NCBI GenBank assembly: GCA_023150615.1 | Contig: JAKLKO010000007.1 | Location: 123,590-187,589 of the forward strand | DNA length: 64,000 bases | Source of the DNA: Phycisphaerae bacterium | GTDB lineage: Bacteria; Planctomycetota; Phycisphaerae; UBA1845; UTPLA1 | Reading direction: 5' to 3' | Shown: piece after piece, positions 62,938 through 64,000 of the stretch | How positions within the stretch are numbered: the stretch's first letter is position 1 | How the letters are laid out: the number at the start of each line of letters is the position of its first letter | Notes under the pieces: generated by a model | Seen by the model: the letters and a program-made list of their open reading frames with translations, nothing else | Told to the model about the DNA's origin: nothing | Database searches by the model: none | Position numbers and translations under genes: made by a program

Positions 62938-64000
62938 AGTGTACCCGAGCGACGTTTCCCGGCAAACCACAGCCATAAGGCGTGCCGCGCCACGTCCCAG
63001 GCAAGTGTACCCGAGCGACGTTTCCCGGCAAACCACAGCGAAGTCATACACCGTGTCCGGCACGTAGCCAGTGTACCCGAGCGACGTTTCCCGGCAAACC
63101 ACAGCCCCAAGACAACGAATACGATTGTTCGCTTAAGTGTACCCGAGCGACGTTTCCCGGCAAACCACAGCGCGGCGTGATGAAGCCAGCAATCTCCAGT
63201 AAGTGTACCCGAGCGACGTTTCCCGGCAAACCACAGCCTACGGAATGAGTTTGTCTAACACGTGGGAAGTGTACCCGAGCGACGTTTCCCGGCAAACCAC
63301 AGCGCTGCGTGGTAACGGAGCCGGGCTGGTTCGAGTGTACCCGAGCGACGTTTCCCGGCAAACCACAGCGCAACGCGAGGCGTGCGCTGCCGCGGGAAAA
63401 GTGTACCCGAGCGACGTTTCCCGGCAAACCACAGCGCAACGCATCACCGGCGTAGCACAGCGCGGAGTGTACCCGAGCGACGTTTCCCGGCAAACCACAG
63501 CCTTCCGCTTGCACACTGGTTCGTCGCCGTGAGTGTACCCGAGCGACGTTTCCCGGCAAACCACAGCTCACCGGCGTCTTGCCGCCTGCTGTGGGAAAGT
63601 GTACCCGAGCGACGTTTCCCGGCAAACCACAGCTCATCGAGGCTCTTGGAGTTGCGGTTCCAAGTGTACCCGAGCGACGTTTCCCGGCAAACCACAGCGC
63701 AATCGTGATCGTGGTGCGCGGGCAGCCGAGTGTACCCGAGCGACGTTTCCCGGCAAACCACAGCGAATCGCGACGCCGATGATAAATGCAACGAAGTGTA
63801 CCCGAGCGACGTTTCCCGGCAAACCACAGCCCCTTTGGAGGTTGACAACTCCGCGCGGACAGTGTACCCGAGCGACGTTTCCCGGCAAACCACAGCTTGC
63901 GGCCGGCGGATTACGACCTTTGAGCAAGTGTACCCGAGCGACGTTTCCCGGCAAACCACAGCTGTTGATCTGGTGCGCGCGAGAGCTGCCTTAGTGTACC
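62938..64000 (-). CRISPR. type II-C CRISPR array, 16 full repeats, runs off the window
   Basis: The plus-strand repeat is 36 bases, begins AGTGTACC and ends CCACAGC. Repeats start at 62938, 63004, 63070, 63136, 63202, 63268, 63334, 63400, 63466, 63532, 63598, 63663, 63729, 63795, 63861 and 63927; a truncated 17th starts at 63993. Period is 66 (30-base spacers) except one 65-base step (29-base spacer at 63634-63662). All repeats appear identical. The crRNA strand is minus: in that direction the repeat starts GCTGTGGTTTGCC, like other II-C repeats starting GCTG(C/T)GG, and it pairs with the anti-repeat. On that strand it contains TTGCCG (repeat 9-14) and TACACT (31-36), 16 bases apart, a candidate internal promoter. 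Nothing shows a leader in the 49 bases next to cas2; it may lie beyond the window. Spacer targets are unknown. Confidence 0.98.

Noticed and set aside
62917..63994. Open frames through the CRISPR array giving periodic peptides (for example CTRATFPGKPQ or MVCRETSLGYT units)
   Set aside because: The 66-base period is a multiple of three, so repeats stay in frame and yield repetitive peptides. They are translations of the array, without ribosome-binding sites or conserved content.

Overview
This is a GC-rich, gene-dense bacterial window that best fits a member of the Planctomycetota. The case rests on several gene types together: a bacterial TMTC-like O-mannosyltransferase/TPR membrane protein, many secreted or lipoprotein metallopeptidase-like proteins of the Peptidase_MA/DUF1570 kind, proteins whose N-terminus opens with a MPIQFRCPSC-type zinc ribbon, secreted proteins ending in a dockerin-like Cys/Asp repeat, and a short ECF sigma/membrane protein/secreted coiled-coil module. 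Codon use looks uniform up to the CRISPR region, apart from a small IS remnant at about 26.3-27.1 kb. No rRNA or tRNA gene was recognised.

Layout. 0-3 kb: two membrane/TPR genes and a small lipoprotein. 3.4-6.1 kb (minus): CBS protein, gatA, gatC, rpmB, with a clear promoter and terminator around rpmB. 6.2-11.5 kb: ECF sigma module, a secreted gluzincin-like protein, a CoA-binding protein, a zinc-ribbon membrane protein and a DUF2203 protein. 11.7-21 kb: two glycosyltransferases, an 8-oxoguanine deaminase-like amidohydrolase, aconitase, moaC, a polyprenyl diphosphate synthase and an SDR-type threonine dehydrogenase. 21-31 kb: a reprolysin-like protease with dockerin-like tail, an MFS transporter, a PF10023-like lipoprotein, an amidase lipoprotein followed by a broken amidase-like copy and an IS remnant, a CAP-domain lipoprotein, and sppA with a strong terminator. 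31-45 kb: MBL hydrolase, YyaL-type thioredoxin-fold protein, Glu/Leu dehydrogenase, panC, a TPR/HELAH secreted protein, PIN-TRAM protein, an enlarged purL, accA. 44.7-55.7 kb: TlyA-like methyltransferase, rpsT, TPR protein, def-fmt-rsmB, amrB, zinc-ribbon membrane protein, larC plus a coupled coiled-coil gene, phoH, cdsA. 56-58.2 kb: a 754-residue secreted dockerin-tailed protein.

58.3-64 kb is the most interesting part: a complete type II-C CRISPR-Cas locus. It has cas9 (1053 aa), cas1 and cas2 in one overlapping operon with no csn2 or cas4, then an array of 16 complete identical 36-bp repeats plus a truncated 17th that runs off the window. A tracrRNA can be located directly: a 36-nt segment just upstream of cas9 (58413-58448) matches the repeat at 29 of 36 positions in crRNA orientation, five of the seven differences are G-to-A and become G.U pairs in the RNA duplex, and a minus-strand hairpin followed by eight T residues ends the transcript. 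The repeats themselves carry TTGCCG and TACACT 16 bp apart on the minus strand, so each crRNA may be transcribed from a promoter inside the preceding repeat, running towards cas2 and against the cas operon.

Most of the rest is housekeeping (tRNA-dependent amidation, ribosomal proteins, N-terminal formyl-Met cycle, purine, CoA, lipid and fatty-acid synthesis) mixed with envelope and secreted functions. All statements come from reading the sequence; no database search or structure prediction was run.
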